DNA of 64,000 nucleotides from positions 62,001-126,000 of the forward strand of contig NZ_CABVHJ010000021.1 in assembly GCF_902497745.1 (NCBI RefSeq). Reading direction: 5' to 3'. The position numbers and the translations under genes are program-made. Of this stretch, positions 36,622 through 45,563 are shown piece after piece. The notes under the pieces are model-generated. The model was not told the DNA's origin. It saw only the letters and a program-made list of their open reading frames with translations, and made no database searches. Origin of the DNA: Pseudomonas fluorescens. GTDB taxonomy: Bacteria > Pseudomonadota > Gammaproteobacteria > Pseudomonadales > Pseudomonadaceae. How positions within the stretch are numbered: the first letter of the stretch is position 1; the number at the start of each line of letters is the position of its first letter.

Positions 36622-37956
36622 TCAATACACCCAAACCTCAACCCGCCGATTCTTGATCCGCCCCTCATCCGCATTGTTCGCCGCCACCGGCATCAACGCG
36701 CCAAAGCCGCGCACCTCACGCAACACCACGCCGTTCTTCACCAACTCGCGCCGCACCGCCATCGCCCGCAGCTTCGACAGCAAATCCGCCCGCGCCGGGT
36801 CATCCTTGGCATCACCAAACCCAACCAATGTCACCGCGCGCTCGGTCTTGTCGTGGCGCTTTATATAGTCGAACACTCGCGCCAGATCCTGACGCGCCTT
36901 GTTGTCGAGGTTCGCGCTGCCTTCTTCAAAACGGAAGTTCACCGTCAGACGCTGGGCGTGGCGGCTGAGGGATTGATAACCCTCGGGCATCAGCGCATTC
37001 GGCGCGACGCTCATGGCATGCACGGTCTGACTGATAAAACCGTTTGCCGCCACGATCGCCTGGCCCTGACGACTTTGCGCGAACGTCACCAACGCCTTCG
37101 CCCAAGGATTGTTGCTGTCGGGCGGCAGATAGAAGAACAAGCGCCGCGACAGCGGATAGTCCTCGGTGGCGATCAGGCTGTTCAGCGGCAACATCGATTG
37201 CGACGCACCATCGGTAATGGCCACGGCTTTGGCCTGACGCACGTAAGGCAAACCGATGAAACCGATACCTTGCGGATCCGCGCTGACGGCGTCGGACAAT
37301 TGCTCGCTGGACTCGAACCTTTTCGCCGCGTTGCTCAGACTTTTCCCACGACGACTGAGGACCAGCTCCTTAAACGTGTCGTACGTGCCGGACTGATCAT
37401 CGCGCGCATATAAATGAATCGCACCGCCACGCCCGCCGAGGTCTTCCCAGGTTTTCACTTCGCCGGCAAAGATCCGCGCGAGTTGCTCGGTGTCGAGTTG
37501 CTGCAATGGATTGTCGGGATGAAGAATGATCGCCAGACCATCGATGGCAATGACTTGCTCGGCGGCGGGACTTTTCAGATCGCCCAGTGATTGCAAGGCC
37601 TGCAATTCGCTGTCCTTGATCTCGCGGGAAGACGCGGCCAGATCGGCGCTGGCGTTTTTCAACGCGGTGAAACCGGTGCTGGAACCGTGGGCGGCGACTT
37701 CCACGACCACGCGTTTGCCTTCGCTGGTCTGGCCGACGATGCGCAGTTCGTTGGCGGTGTCCGGGGTTTCGCGGTGGATTTTCAGCAGACCCTGTTCTTG
37801 CAACAGGCCTTCGACCAGCGCCGGGCCGAGTTCGGCGCCGATGGTGTTGGAGCCTTGAATGCGCAGCGCCGGACCGTTTTCAGGAAGGGGCAGGGCGGCG
37901 GCCGAAACCGACAGCCACGCACTCAAGAGAAAAACGCACAGAACACGCAGGGTCAT
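36622..37956 (-). CDS. Periplasmic PstS-like binding domain fused to an OmpA peptidoglycan-binding domain
   Basis: A 444-residue exported protein (signal peptide MTLRVLCVFLLSAWLSVSAAAL). Residues about 28-310 form a phosphate-binding-protein-like domain (LRIQGSNTIGAELGPALVEG and RDDQSGTYDTFKELVL). Residues about 325-444 are an OmpA C-terminal domain (NFRFEEGSANLDNKARQDLARVFDYI, GFGDAKDD, NRRVEVWVY). The OmpA domain would tether the binding domain to peptidoglycan, so it is more likely a sensor, scavenger or surface protein than an ABC-transport partner. No transporter genes are adjacent. Confidence 0.87.
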   Translation of the reverse strand: MTLRVLCVFLLSAWLSVSAAALPLPENGPALRIQGSNTIGAELGPALVEGLLQEQGLLKIHRETPDTANELRIVGQTSEGKRVVVEVAAHGSSTGFTALKNASADLAASSREIKDSELQALQSLGDLKSPAAEQVIAIDGLAIILHPDNPLQQLDTEQLARIFAGEVKTWEDLGGRGGAIHLYARDDQSGTYDTFKELVLSRRGKSLSNAAKRFESSEQLSDAVSADPQGIGFIGLPYVRQAKAVAITDGASQSMLPLNSLIATEDYPLSRRLFFYLPPDSNNPWAKALVTFAQSRQGQAIVAANGFISQTVHAMSVAPNALMPEGYQSLSRHAQRLTVNFRFEEGSANLDNKARQDLARVFDYIKRHDKTERAVTLVGFGDAKDDPARADLLSKLRAMAVRRELVKNGVVLREVRGFGALMPVAANNADEGRIKNRRVEVWVY

Positions 37957-38033
37957 GCCGGCACCGAATCAAGCCAAGGGGATTGCCGGGGAGATTAAGT
38001 CAGGCGCATGACCGAAAGATGACAGAGATCGAG

Positions 38034-38122
38034 TGTGGGAGCGAGCTTGCTCGCGAATGCGCTGTATCAGAAACATCTCTGGTTACTGACACTCCGCTTT
38101 CGCGAGCAAGCTCGCTCCCACA
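38034..38122. repeat. REP doublet (REPIN)
   Basis: Inverted TGTGGGAGCGAGCTTGCTCGCGAA units between the PstS-OmpA gene and the end of xthA. Confidence 0.9.
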
Positions 38123-38145
38123 GGGGATTTCAAGAGATTCGAAGA

Positions 38146-38958
38146 TCAGGCCAGTTCAAGCCAGATCGGCGCATGATCGGACGGTTTTTCCATCCCGCGC
38201 AATTCATAGTCCACGCCCGCCGCCTTCACCCGAGGCAACAAACCATGCGACGTCAGAATCACGTCAATGCGCAGCCCGCGCTTCGGCTCATCTTCAAAGC
38301 CACGACTGCGGTAGTCGAACCAGCTGAACATGTCGGTCACGTCCGGGTTCAGGTGCCGATAGCTGTCGGTCAGGCCCCAATTCTTCAGGCGCGCCATCCA
38401 CTCGCGCTCTTCCGGCAGGAAGCTGCATTTGCCGGTTTTCAGCCAGCGCTTCATGTTGTCCGGGCCGATGCCGATGTCGCAGTCTTCCGGGGAAATGTTT
38501 ACATCGCCCATCACCACCAGCGGCTGTTCGTTGTGGAACTGGCTTTCCAGCAACGCTTGCAGATCGCTGTAAAAACGCTGCTTGGCGGGGAATTTGGTTG
38601 GGTGGTCGCGGCTTTCGCCCTGTGGGAAGTAGCCGTTCATGATCGTCACCGGCACGCCATTGGCGTCGGCGAAGGTGCCCCAGATAAAGCGACGCTGGGC
38701 GTCTTCTTCATCGGTGGCGAACCCTTTGTGGATCGCAATCGGTTCCTGACGCGAGAGCATCGCCACGCCGTAATGGCCTTTCTGGCCGTGGAAGTACACG
38801 TGGTAGCCGAGGGCGCGGACTTCTTCGAGCGGGAACTGGTCGTCGTGGACTTTGGTTTCCTGCAGGCCGATCACGTCGGGCTGGTGTTTTTCGATCAGCG
38901 CTGCCAGCTGATGCGGACGGGCGCGCAGTCCGTTGATGTTGAAGGAAACGATCTTCAT
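38146..38958 (-). CDS. xthA: Exodeoxyribonuclease III (AP endonuclease)
   Basis: A 270-residue Mg-dependent exonuclease/endonuclease/phosphatase-fold enzyme. Motifs appear in order: MKIVSFNINGLRARP at the start, IGLQETKVHDDQFP near 30-45, MGDVNISPEDCDIG near 150, and SDHAPIWLELA at the C-terminus. It cuts DNA beside abasic sites and removes 3' blocks in base excision repair. ATG 38958 is chosen since the core fold starts there; the length equals that of E. coli XthA (268). Confidence 0.93.
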   Translation of the reverse strand: MKIVSFNINGLRARPHQLAALIEKHQPDVIGLQETKVHDDQFPLEEVRALGYHVYFHGQKGHYGVAMLSRQEPIAIHKGFATDEEDAQRRFIWGTFADANGVPVTIMNGYFPQGESRDHPTKFPAKQRFYSDLQALLESQFHNEQPLVVMGDVNISPEDCDIGIGPDNMKRWLKTGKCSFLPEEREWMARLKNWGLTDSYRHLNPDVTDMFSWFDYRSRGFEDEPKRGLRIDVILTSHGLLPRVKAAGVDYELRGMEKPSDHAPIWLELA

Positions 38959-39260
38959 GGTCGGCAGTCCTGGCAAAAGGGCGATGCTAGCTGACATGTG
39001 GGATGGGGGCCAGTGTGGGGTGGGAGAAATCACTTTTGTCTGTGGGATTTGTGTTGCCTGTAAGTGCCTCTTCGCGAGCAAGCTCGCTCCCACAGGGGAA
39101 TGCGTTCCAAATGTGGGAGCGAGCCTGCTCGCGATTGACGGCCGCCTGGTCGATGAAGATCCCGAGTTGGTCTATACCTGTGGGGAACTGTGCCAACGTC
39201 AAAAGGTTCGTACCAACAAGAGCGCCGCCATTTGAACGCGCCCCGGGGAGAATCACCGTC
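38959..39260. other. Intergenic gap between divergent xthA and GNAT genes
   Basis: A gap of 302 bases. Its only clear structure is the REP doublet at 39070-39136. I see no further gene or strong promoter. Confidence 0.5.
39070..39136. repeat. REP doublet (REPIN), short form
   Basis: Arms CTTCGCGAGCAAGCTCGC... and the inverse flank only about 18 bases. Confidence 0.9.
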
Positions 39261-39911
39261 ATGCCTGAAACCCAGACCGCCATCGCCGACATTCATATGC
39301 TCGACCGCGGCTATTCCCGCGAAGCCCGCTCGCTGCTTTATCAGGCCTATCGCCACGAACCGACCTTCGGCTACCTGTTCGAAGCCGAACGCCCCGGTTA
39401 CGAGCAACGTGTGCGGGCGACGGTGCGCGAACTGGTCAAGCAACACTTTCTGCAGGATCTGCCGGCCATCGGCCTGCTGGTCAACGACCGCCTGATCGGC
39501 ATCGCCCTGATCGCGCCGCCGCAACGCCGTTTGGGCATCACCGAAAGTTGGGCGTGGCGTTTGCGCATGGTGCTCAGTACCGGTTTTCGCTGCACCCGCC
39601 GCTATCTCGATTACCACGACGCCGTCACCGCGTGTGTGCCCAGTGATTCGGTGCACATGCTGCCGCTGCTGGGGATTCATCCGCAGTTCCAGGGCAAACA
39701 CTTCGGCGAACAATTGCTCACAGCCGTACACAACTGGTGCGCCGTCGACGAAACCTCGCAAGGCGTGGTGCTCGACACCGGCAACCCGCGCTATCTGGAA
39801 TTCTATAAAAGGCAGGGTTACGAGGAGATCGGCGAGGTTGCCGTCGGGCCCGTACGTGAACACGTGTTTTTCCACGCCAATCCGCAGGTGTTACAAACTG
39901 CAACAGCATGA
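39261..39911 (+). CDS. GNAT-family acetyltransferase
   Basis: A 216-residue protein with the GNAT acetyl-CoA site LLGIHPQFQGKHFGEQLL near 134-151 (R/Q-x-x-G-x-G/A-like loop) and LDTGNPRYLEFYKRQGYEEIGE near 174-195, the C-terminal GNAT helix. ATG 39261 begins the family sequence. The acceptor substrate is not evident. tamA follows 66 bases downstream on the same strand but is functionally unrelated. Confidence 0.85.
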   Translation: MPETQTAIADIHMLDRGYSREARSLLYQAYRHEPTFGYLFEAERPGYEQRVRATVRELVKQHFLQDLPAIGLLVNDRLIGIALIAPPQRRLGITESWAWRLRMVLSTGFRCTRRYLDYHDAVTACVPSDSVHMLPLLGIHPQFQGKHFGEQLLTAVHNWCAVDETSQGVVLDTGNPRYLEFYKRQGYEEIGEVAVGPVREHVFFHANPQVLQTATA

Positions 39912-39977
39912 CAATCGAACTTCTTGGGAAATTTCCTGTTCTATCACGCTCCCAAGCCCGTGATAGCATCCGCGCCT

Positions 39978-41705
39978 ATGAAGTTTCCAGGAAGATTTAC
40001 CAGTGGCGTGCTCATGCTGTTAACCAGCTGCGCGGCGCTGGCGCAAAGTGAATTGGATGTGCGGATCAAACCGTCCAACGATGAACTCAAGGCCAATATA
40101 GAAGGCTATATCGGCAGCCTCGGCGATCGTGACGAAGAAGCCCTGCAGCGCTTCAGTCGCGGTGCCGAAGAGCAGGCGCGCAAAGCGGCTCAGGCGTTGG
40201 GCTACTACCAGCCGCAGATCGAAAGTGACGTCAAGGGCGGCAAAAAACCGCGTCTGGTGCTGAACATCGATCCCGGCGAGCCGATCCGCCTGCGCAACGT
40301 CACCATCCGTGTTGACGGTCCGGCTGCCTCCCTCAAATCCTTTCGTGTACCGAAAAGCGACGTGCTCAAGTCCGGCGCCGTGCTCAATCATGGCCGTTAC
40401 GAAGACGCCAAAAGACTTATTCAGAATCAGGCCTCGCGCTTCGGTTTCTTCAGTGGCCATTTCACCAGTCAGAAACTCATGGTCGACCCTCGCGCCGGTG
40501 TGGCCGACGTCGAACTGATCTACGAAAGCGGCCCGCGTTATGCGCTGGGCAAAGTCAAATTCGAAGGCGATACACCGTTCGACGAAGACTTGCTGCAACG
40601 CATGGTGCCATTCAAGGAAGGCGAGCCGTACGACTCCGAGCTGATCGCCGAACTCAACCGCGATCTGCAATCGAGCGGCTATTTTGAAGGCATACGCGTC
40701 GATGCCGCGCCGACCGCCGCGCAGAACGACGTGATCCCGGTGGAGGTCAAACTCGACACGCGCAAGCCGCGCACCATGGGTCTGGGCCTCGGTTATTCGA
40801 CCGACGTCGGCCCGCGCATCAAAGCCAACTGGACCCGCCACTGGGTCAATCCGCAAGGCGACAGCTATGGCTGGGAAGCCGAACTCTCGGCACCGCGGCA
40901 AAACGTCGGGCTGTTCTACGACATCCCGCTCGATCCGCCACTGACCGACAAACTGCGTTGGGCCGGCGGTTATCAGTTCGAAGACATCGACGGTTCCGAC
41001 ACGCTGAGCAAACTGCTGACCTTCGGCCCGGAATGGCACAGCAAATTGCCGAGCGGCTGGCAACGGGTGATCTCGCTGAAATGGCAGCGCGAAGAATATG
41101 AGCTGGGCGACGACTCCGGCCTGAGTACCTTGCTGATGCCCGGTATCAGCTATTCCTACCTGAAAAGCGACAACCGCATCGACCCGCACAACGGCTATCG
41201 CCTGAGCTTCGAAAGCAAAGTGGCGAAGGAAGGCTTGGGTTCGGACAACAACCTTCTATATGGCACGGCGTTGGTCAAAGGCCTGACCACGGTATTCGAC
41301 AAACACCGTTTCCTCGGTCGTGTACAGGTCGGCGGCAGCGCCACCAACGGCTACAACTCGATTCCGCCGTCGCTGCGTTTCTTCGCCGGTGGCGATCAGA
41401 GCGTGCGCGGTTACGACTATCAGAGCCTGTCGCCGAAAAACTCCGACGGTGACCGGATCGGCGGCCGTTACATGATCGCCGGTAGCGTCGAGTATCAATA
41501 CTCGATCGCCGAGAAATGGCGCGTGGCGACCTTCGTCGACCAGGGCAACTCCTTCAATAAACTCGAACTGCCGAACCTCAAGACCGGGGTCGGTATTGGT
41601 GTGCGCTGGGTCTCCCCGGTGGGGCCGATCCGCCTCGACCTGGCCCACGCACTCGACGACGATGGCGGCATCCGGCTGCACTTTTCCATGGGGCCTGAGC
41701 TGTGA
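39978..41705 (+). CDS. tamA: Translocation and assembly module, outer-membrane Omp85 protein
   Basis: A 575-residue protein with signal peptide (cut near AALAQ), three POTRA-like repeats at about 25-260 (VRIKPSNDELKANIEGYI; IRLRNVTIRVDG; YALGKVKFEGDTPF) and an Omp85 barrel at about 270-575 (FFAGGDQSVRGYDYQSLSP is the VRGF/Y-type L6 loop motif). TamA and TamB form the envelope-spanning complex that helps insert autotransporters and ushers and moves lipids. Its stop overlaps tamB by four bases. Confidence 0.94.
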   Translation: MKFPGRFTSGVLMLLTSCAALAQSELDVRIKPSNDELKANIEGYIGSLGDRDEEALQRFSRGAEEQARKAAQALGYYQPQIESDVKGGKKPRLVLNIDPGEPIRLRNVTIRVDGPAASLKSFRVPKSDVLKSGAVLNHGRYEDAKRLIQNQASRFGFFSGHFTSQKLMVDPRAGVADVELIYESGPRYALGKVKFEGDTPFDEDLLQRMVPFKEGEPYDSELIAELNRDLQSSGYFEGIRVDAAPTAAQNDVIPVEVKLDTRKPRTMGLGLGYSTDVGPRIKANWTRHWVNPQGDSYGWEAELSAPRQNVGLFYDIPLDPPLTDKLRWAGGYQFEDIDGSDTLSKLLTFGPEWHSKLPSGWQRVISLKWQREEYELGDDSGLSTLLMPGISYSYLKSDNRIDPHNGYRLSFESKVAKEGLGSDNNLLYGTALVKGLTTVFDKHRFLGRVQVGGSATNGYNSIPPSLRFFAGGDQSVRGYDYQSLSPKNSDGDRIGGRYMIAGSVEYQYSIAEKWRVATFVDQGNSFNKLELPNLKTGVGIGVRWVSPVGPIRLDLAHALDDDGGIRLHFSMGPEL

Positions 41706-44700
41706 AGCGTGGTTTGAAAATTACGGCGCTGGCGTTGTTGGCGCTGCTGTTGTTGATTGTATTGAGTGTCACCGCCGTACTCGGCACGGCGGCTGGCAGC
41801 CGCTGGGTGCTGGGCCTCGTGCCGGGCTTGAGCGTGGAAAATTTTCAGGGCCGCCTCGGCGGGCAGTGGAGCGCCGATCACCTGTTGTGGCAGCAGGACA
41901 GCAGCCGCGTCGAGCTGAACAAGGCGATCTTCGCCTGGTCGCCGCTGTGCCTGACCCGTATGACCTTGTGTATCGAACAGCTCAAGGCTGATCAGGTGAT
42001 TCTGCAATTTCCACCGAGTGAAGAAACCACTGAAAGCGGCCCGATCAAATTGCCGGATCTGCAATTGCCGGTGGCCATCGAGCTGGGCGACGTGCAGGTC
42101 GGCAGTCTCTTGTTCAACGGCAGCGAACAGCTCAAGGGCTTGCAACTGGCGGCGCACTGGACTGCCCAGGGCATGCAGATCGACAGTGTGAAATTGCAGC
42201 GCGACGACCTCAGCCTGAACCTGTCTGGCACACTTACGCCGACCGGCAACTGGCCGCTGAACATCGCCGGTGACCTGACCTTGCCATCGCCGGGCACGGG
42301 GCCGTGGACACTGGCGTTGAAGATCGACGGCGATCTGTTGAAAACCCTCAACCTGCACGCCGACAGCCGGGGTTACCTCGACGGCCAGTTGAGCGGTGAA
42401 TTGCAACCGCTGGCGGAAAACCTGCCGGCCAAGGTGCGCATCACTTCCGACGCGTTCAAGCCGAGCGCCGATCTGCCCGACACTCTGCAACTCAATCAAT
42501 TGCTGTTGACCGGCGAAGGCGACCTGAAAAACGGTTACCAGCTCAATGGCAACGCCACGCTGCCCGCCGATAAAGGCCCGGTGGCGCTGCTGCTCCAAGG
42601 CAAAGTCGACGCCAGCGGCGCGCAGATTGCCGGCCTCGACCTGACGGCCAACGACAAGCAAAGCCTGAAACTCACTGGCAGTGTCGACTGGAGCAAAGGC
42701 CTCAGCGCGCAAGCCAATATCAACTGGCAGGATTTCCCGTGGCATCGGCTCTATAACGAAATCGACGAGCCAGAGGTCGCCTTGCGTACTTTCACTGGCG
42801 AAGTTTCCTACACCGACGGTCAATACCTCGGTAACTTCGCCGCCGCGCTGGATGGCCCGGCGGGTGCGTTTACCCTGAGCAGTCCGTTCAGCGGCAGCCT
42901 TAAACAGATCGCTTTGCCGCAGTTGAAAATGGAAGCCGGGCAGGGCAAGGCTGAAGGGCACGTCAACGTACAGTTCGCCGATGGCATCGCTTGGGACACG
43001 GCGCTGGATCTGTCGGCGCTGAATCCGGCTTATTGGGTTGCGGAATTGCCGGGCACTTTGGCCGGGCCGCTGAAGAGCAAGGGCGAAATGAAGAACGAGC
43101 GCCTGAGTCTCACCGCCGACCTCGACTTGAAAGGCAAGCTGCGCGGTCAACCAGCGATCTTGCAGGCCAAGGCCGACGGCGCTGGCGAGCAGTGGAATCT
43201 AAACGCCCTGCAAATCCGTCTCGGCGACAACAGCATCAGCGGCAAGGGCAGTCTGCAACAGAAACTCACCGGGCAGATCGACATCAAGCTGTCGCGTCTG
43301 GCCCAGCTCTGGCCGCAACTGCGCGGGCAGGTCACCGGTCAGGTCAGTGTGGCCGGTACGCTGCAAGCGCCGCAGGGCAAACTCGGCCTGCAAGGTTCGC
43401 AACTGGCGTTCCAGGACAATCGCCTGCAAAGCCTCAACCTCGATGCCACCCTCGACAGCGCACAGCGGGCGAAGATCGATCTGAAAGGTGCCGGCATTCA
43501 GGCGGGTGACACTTCATTGGGCACGCTAACCGCCAGCGCTCAGGGCGATATCAAAAAGCAGAAACTCGACCTCGATCTGATCGGGCCGAAGCTGAAACTG
43601 GCCCTCGGTCTGGATGGCAATCTGGACAAGGGCAACTGGCGTGGTCGTCTGGCCAGTGGCGACATTCAGGCCGGTGGCCAGGACTGGAAACTGCAAAACC
43701 CGGCCAGACTCGAACGTCTGGCTGACGGCAAAATCAACTTCGGCGCGCATTGCTGGATGTCCGGCAATGCCAGCCTGTGCGGTGAAGATCAGCGCCTGAT
43801 GCCAGAGCCGAAACTGCGCTACCACCTCAAGCAATTCCCGATCGAAAGTCTGGCGCAATGGTTGCCGAAAGACTTCGCCTGGCAAGGCAAACTCAACGCC
43901 GATCTGCAACTGGATCTGCCGGCCAGCGGCCCGAACGGTGTGGTCAGCGTTGACGCCAGCGGCGGCACCTTGCGCATGAAGGAAAAGGATCAGTGGCTGG
44001 ATTTCCCCTACCAGACCCTGAAACTCACCAGCAAACTCACGCCCAAGCGTGTCGACACCGAACTCAATTTCGTTGGCGGCAAACTCGGCGAATTGATGGT
44101 GCAGGCGCAGCTCAATCCACTGCCGAAAAACAAACCGCTGAGCGGCTCGTTCCGTCTCAGTGGGCTGGATTTGTCGGTGGCGCGGCCGTTTGTGCCGATG
44201 GTCGAGAAACTCACCGGGCGCCTCAACGGCAGCGGCACCATTTCCGGCGGATTGCTGGCGCCGCTGGTCAACGGCACCGTGCAACTCAGCGACGGCGAAG
44301 TGTCCGGCGCCGAGTTGCCGATGGAGCTGCAGAACCTGCAACTCACCGCCCTGATTGCCGGCGAATCGGTACGCCTCGACGGCGGCTGGAAAAGCGGCAA
44401 GAGCGGGCAGGGCAGCCTCAACGGTAACGTTGCCTGGGGTCAGGCGCTGGTGGTCGATCTGGCGTTGAAAGGCACGCAGTTGCCGGTCACCGTCGAGCCT
44501 TATGCCAAGTTGGAAGTGGCGCCGGACCTGAAGATTTCCATGGCCGGCGACGAGCTGAAAATCGCTGGCAAAGTGCAGGTGCCCAAAGGCGAAATCACCG
44601 TGCGTGAATTGCCGCCATCAACGGTGAAAGTCTCCGACGACACGATCATCGTCGGCGCGCAGACCGAAGAGGGTAAACCACCGCTGGCGATGAAAATGGA

Positions 44701-45376
44701 CATCGACGTGGTGGTCGGCGAAGACAAACTGGCCTTCGCCGGTTTTGGCCTGACCGCCAACGTGCAAGGCCATGTGCACATCGGCGACAACATGGACACC
44801 CGTGGCGAACTGTGGCTTAACGACGGCCGCTACAGTGCCTACGGCCAGCGCCTGCAAGTGCGCCGTGCGCGTCTGATGTTCGCCGGCCCCCTCGATCAGC
44901 CGTATCTGGACATCGAAGCGATTCGCCAGACCGACGACGTGATTGCCGGCATTCGCCTGAGCGGCAGCGCCGAACAGCCGACTACGCAGATCTTCTCGGA
45001 ACCGGCGATGAGCCAGGAGCAGGCGCTTTCCTATCTGGTGTTGGGCCGTCCGCTGAGCACCAACGGCGAAGACAACAACATGCTCGCGCAAGCGGCGTTG
45101 GGGTTGGGCTTGATGGGCAGTTCCGGGGTCACCAGCAGCCTGGCCAAGGATCTGGGGATTCAGGATTTCCAGCTCGACACTGCAGGCAGCGGCGATGCCA
45201 CGAGTGTTGTGGCCAGCGGCAATATTACCGAGAAGCTCAGTTTGCGTTATGGCGTTGGCGTGTTTGAACCGGCCAGCACCATTGCGCTGCGCTACAAGCT
45301 GAGCAAGAAGGTGTATGTCGAAGCGGCCAGTGGCGTGGCCAGTTCGCTGGATATTTTCTACAAACGGGATTTCTAG
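41702..45376 (+). CDS. tamB: Translocation and assembly module, inner-membrane protein
   Basis: A 1224-residue protein. A single N-terminal helix (LLALLLLIVLSVTAVLG, about residues 10-30) anchors it in the inner membrane; the rest is a long beta-rich, bridge-like AsmA/TamB body ending in the conserved DUF490 domain (SYLVLGRPLSTNGEDNNML near 1110, IALRYKLSKKVYVEAASG near 1200). It spans the periplasm to TamA. TamAB has been linked to usher insertion, of interest since two usher systems are in this window (inference). Confidence 0.94.
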   Translation: MKRGLKITALALLALLLLIVLSVTAVLGTAAGSRWVLGLVPGLSVENFQGRLGGQWSADHLLWQQDSSRVELNKAIFAWSPLCLTRMTLCIEQLKADQVILQFPPSEETTESGPIKLPDLQLPVAIELGDVQVGSLLFNGSEQLKGLQLAAHWTAQGMQIDSVKLQRDDLSLNLSGTLTPTGNWPLNIAGDLTLPSPGTGPWTLALKIDGDLLKTLNLHADSRGYLDGQLSGELQPLAENLPAKVRITSDAFKPSADLPDTLQLNQLLLTGEGDLKNGYQLNGNATLPADKGPVALLLQGKVDASGAQIAGLDLTANDKQSLKLTGSVDWSKGLSAQANINWQDFPWHRLYNEIDEPEVALRTFTGEVSYTDGQYLGNFAAALDGPAGAFTLSSPFSGSLKQIALPQLKMEAGQGKAEGHVNVQFADGIAWDTALDLSALNPAYWVAELPGTLAGPLKSKGEMKNERLSLTADLDLKGKLRGQPAILQAKADGAGEQWNLNALQIRLGDNSISGKGSLQQKLTGQIDIKLSRLAQLWPQLRGQVTGQVSVAGTLQAPQGKLGLQGSQLAFQDNRLQSLNLDATLDSAQRAKIDLKGAGIQAGDTSLGTLTASAQGDIKKQKLDLDLIGPKLKLALGLDGNLDKGNWRGRLASGDIQAGGQDWKLQNPARLERLADGKINFGAHCWMSGNASLCGEDQRLMPEPKLRYHLKQFPIESLAQWLPKDFAWQGKLNADLQLDLPASGPNGVVSVDASGGTLRMKEKDQWLDFPYQTLKLTSKLTPKRVDTELNFVGGKLGELMVQAQLNPLPKNKPLSGSFRLSGLDLSVARPFVPMVEKLTGRLNGSGTISGGLLAPLVNGTVQLSDGEVSGAELPMELQNLQLTALIAGESVRLDGGWKSGKSGQGSLNGNVAWGQALVVDLALKGTQLPVTVEPYAKLEVAPDLKISMAGDELKIAGKVQVPKGEITVRELPPSTVKVSDDTIIVGAQTEEGKPPLAMKMDIDVVVGEDKLAFAGFGLTANVQGHVHIGDNMDTRGELWLNDGRYSAYGQRLQVRRARLMFAGPLDQPYLDIEAIRQTDDVIAGIRLSGSAEQPTTQIFSEPAMSQEQALSYLVLGRPLSTNGEDNNMLAQAALGLGLMGSSGVTSSLAKDLGIQDFQLDTAGSGDATSVVASGNITEKLSLRYGVGVFEPASTIALRYKLSKKVYVEAASGVASSLDIFYKRDF

Positions 45377-45409
45377 ATCGCACCTGTTTTATTTGAACCG
45401 AGGCGCGGC

Positions 45410-45502
45410 CTTCGCGAGCAGGCTCGCTCCCACAGGGATCTCCGGCTGACATGAATGTGTGCCTGCCGCAGATCAAATGTGGGAGCGAGCCTGCTCGCGA
45501 AG
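45410..45502. repeat. REP doublet (REPIN)
   Basis: Inverted TTCGCGAGCAGGCTCGCTCCCACA units after tamB. Confidence 0.9.
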
Positions 45503-45540
45503 GCGGCTTTCCAGCCAACAGAGAGGGTGCGGCTGACAGC

Positions 45541-45563
45541 TCTTCGCGAGCAATCTCGCTGCT
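45541..45563. repeat. Degenerate single REP
   Basis: CTTCGCGAGCAATCTCGCTGC, a solitary worn REP arm touching the end of the usher gene (stop at 45562). Confidence 0.6.
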
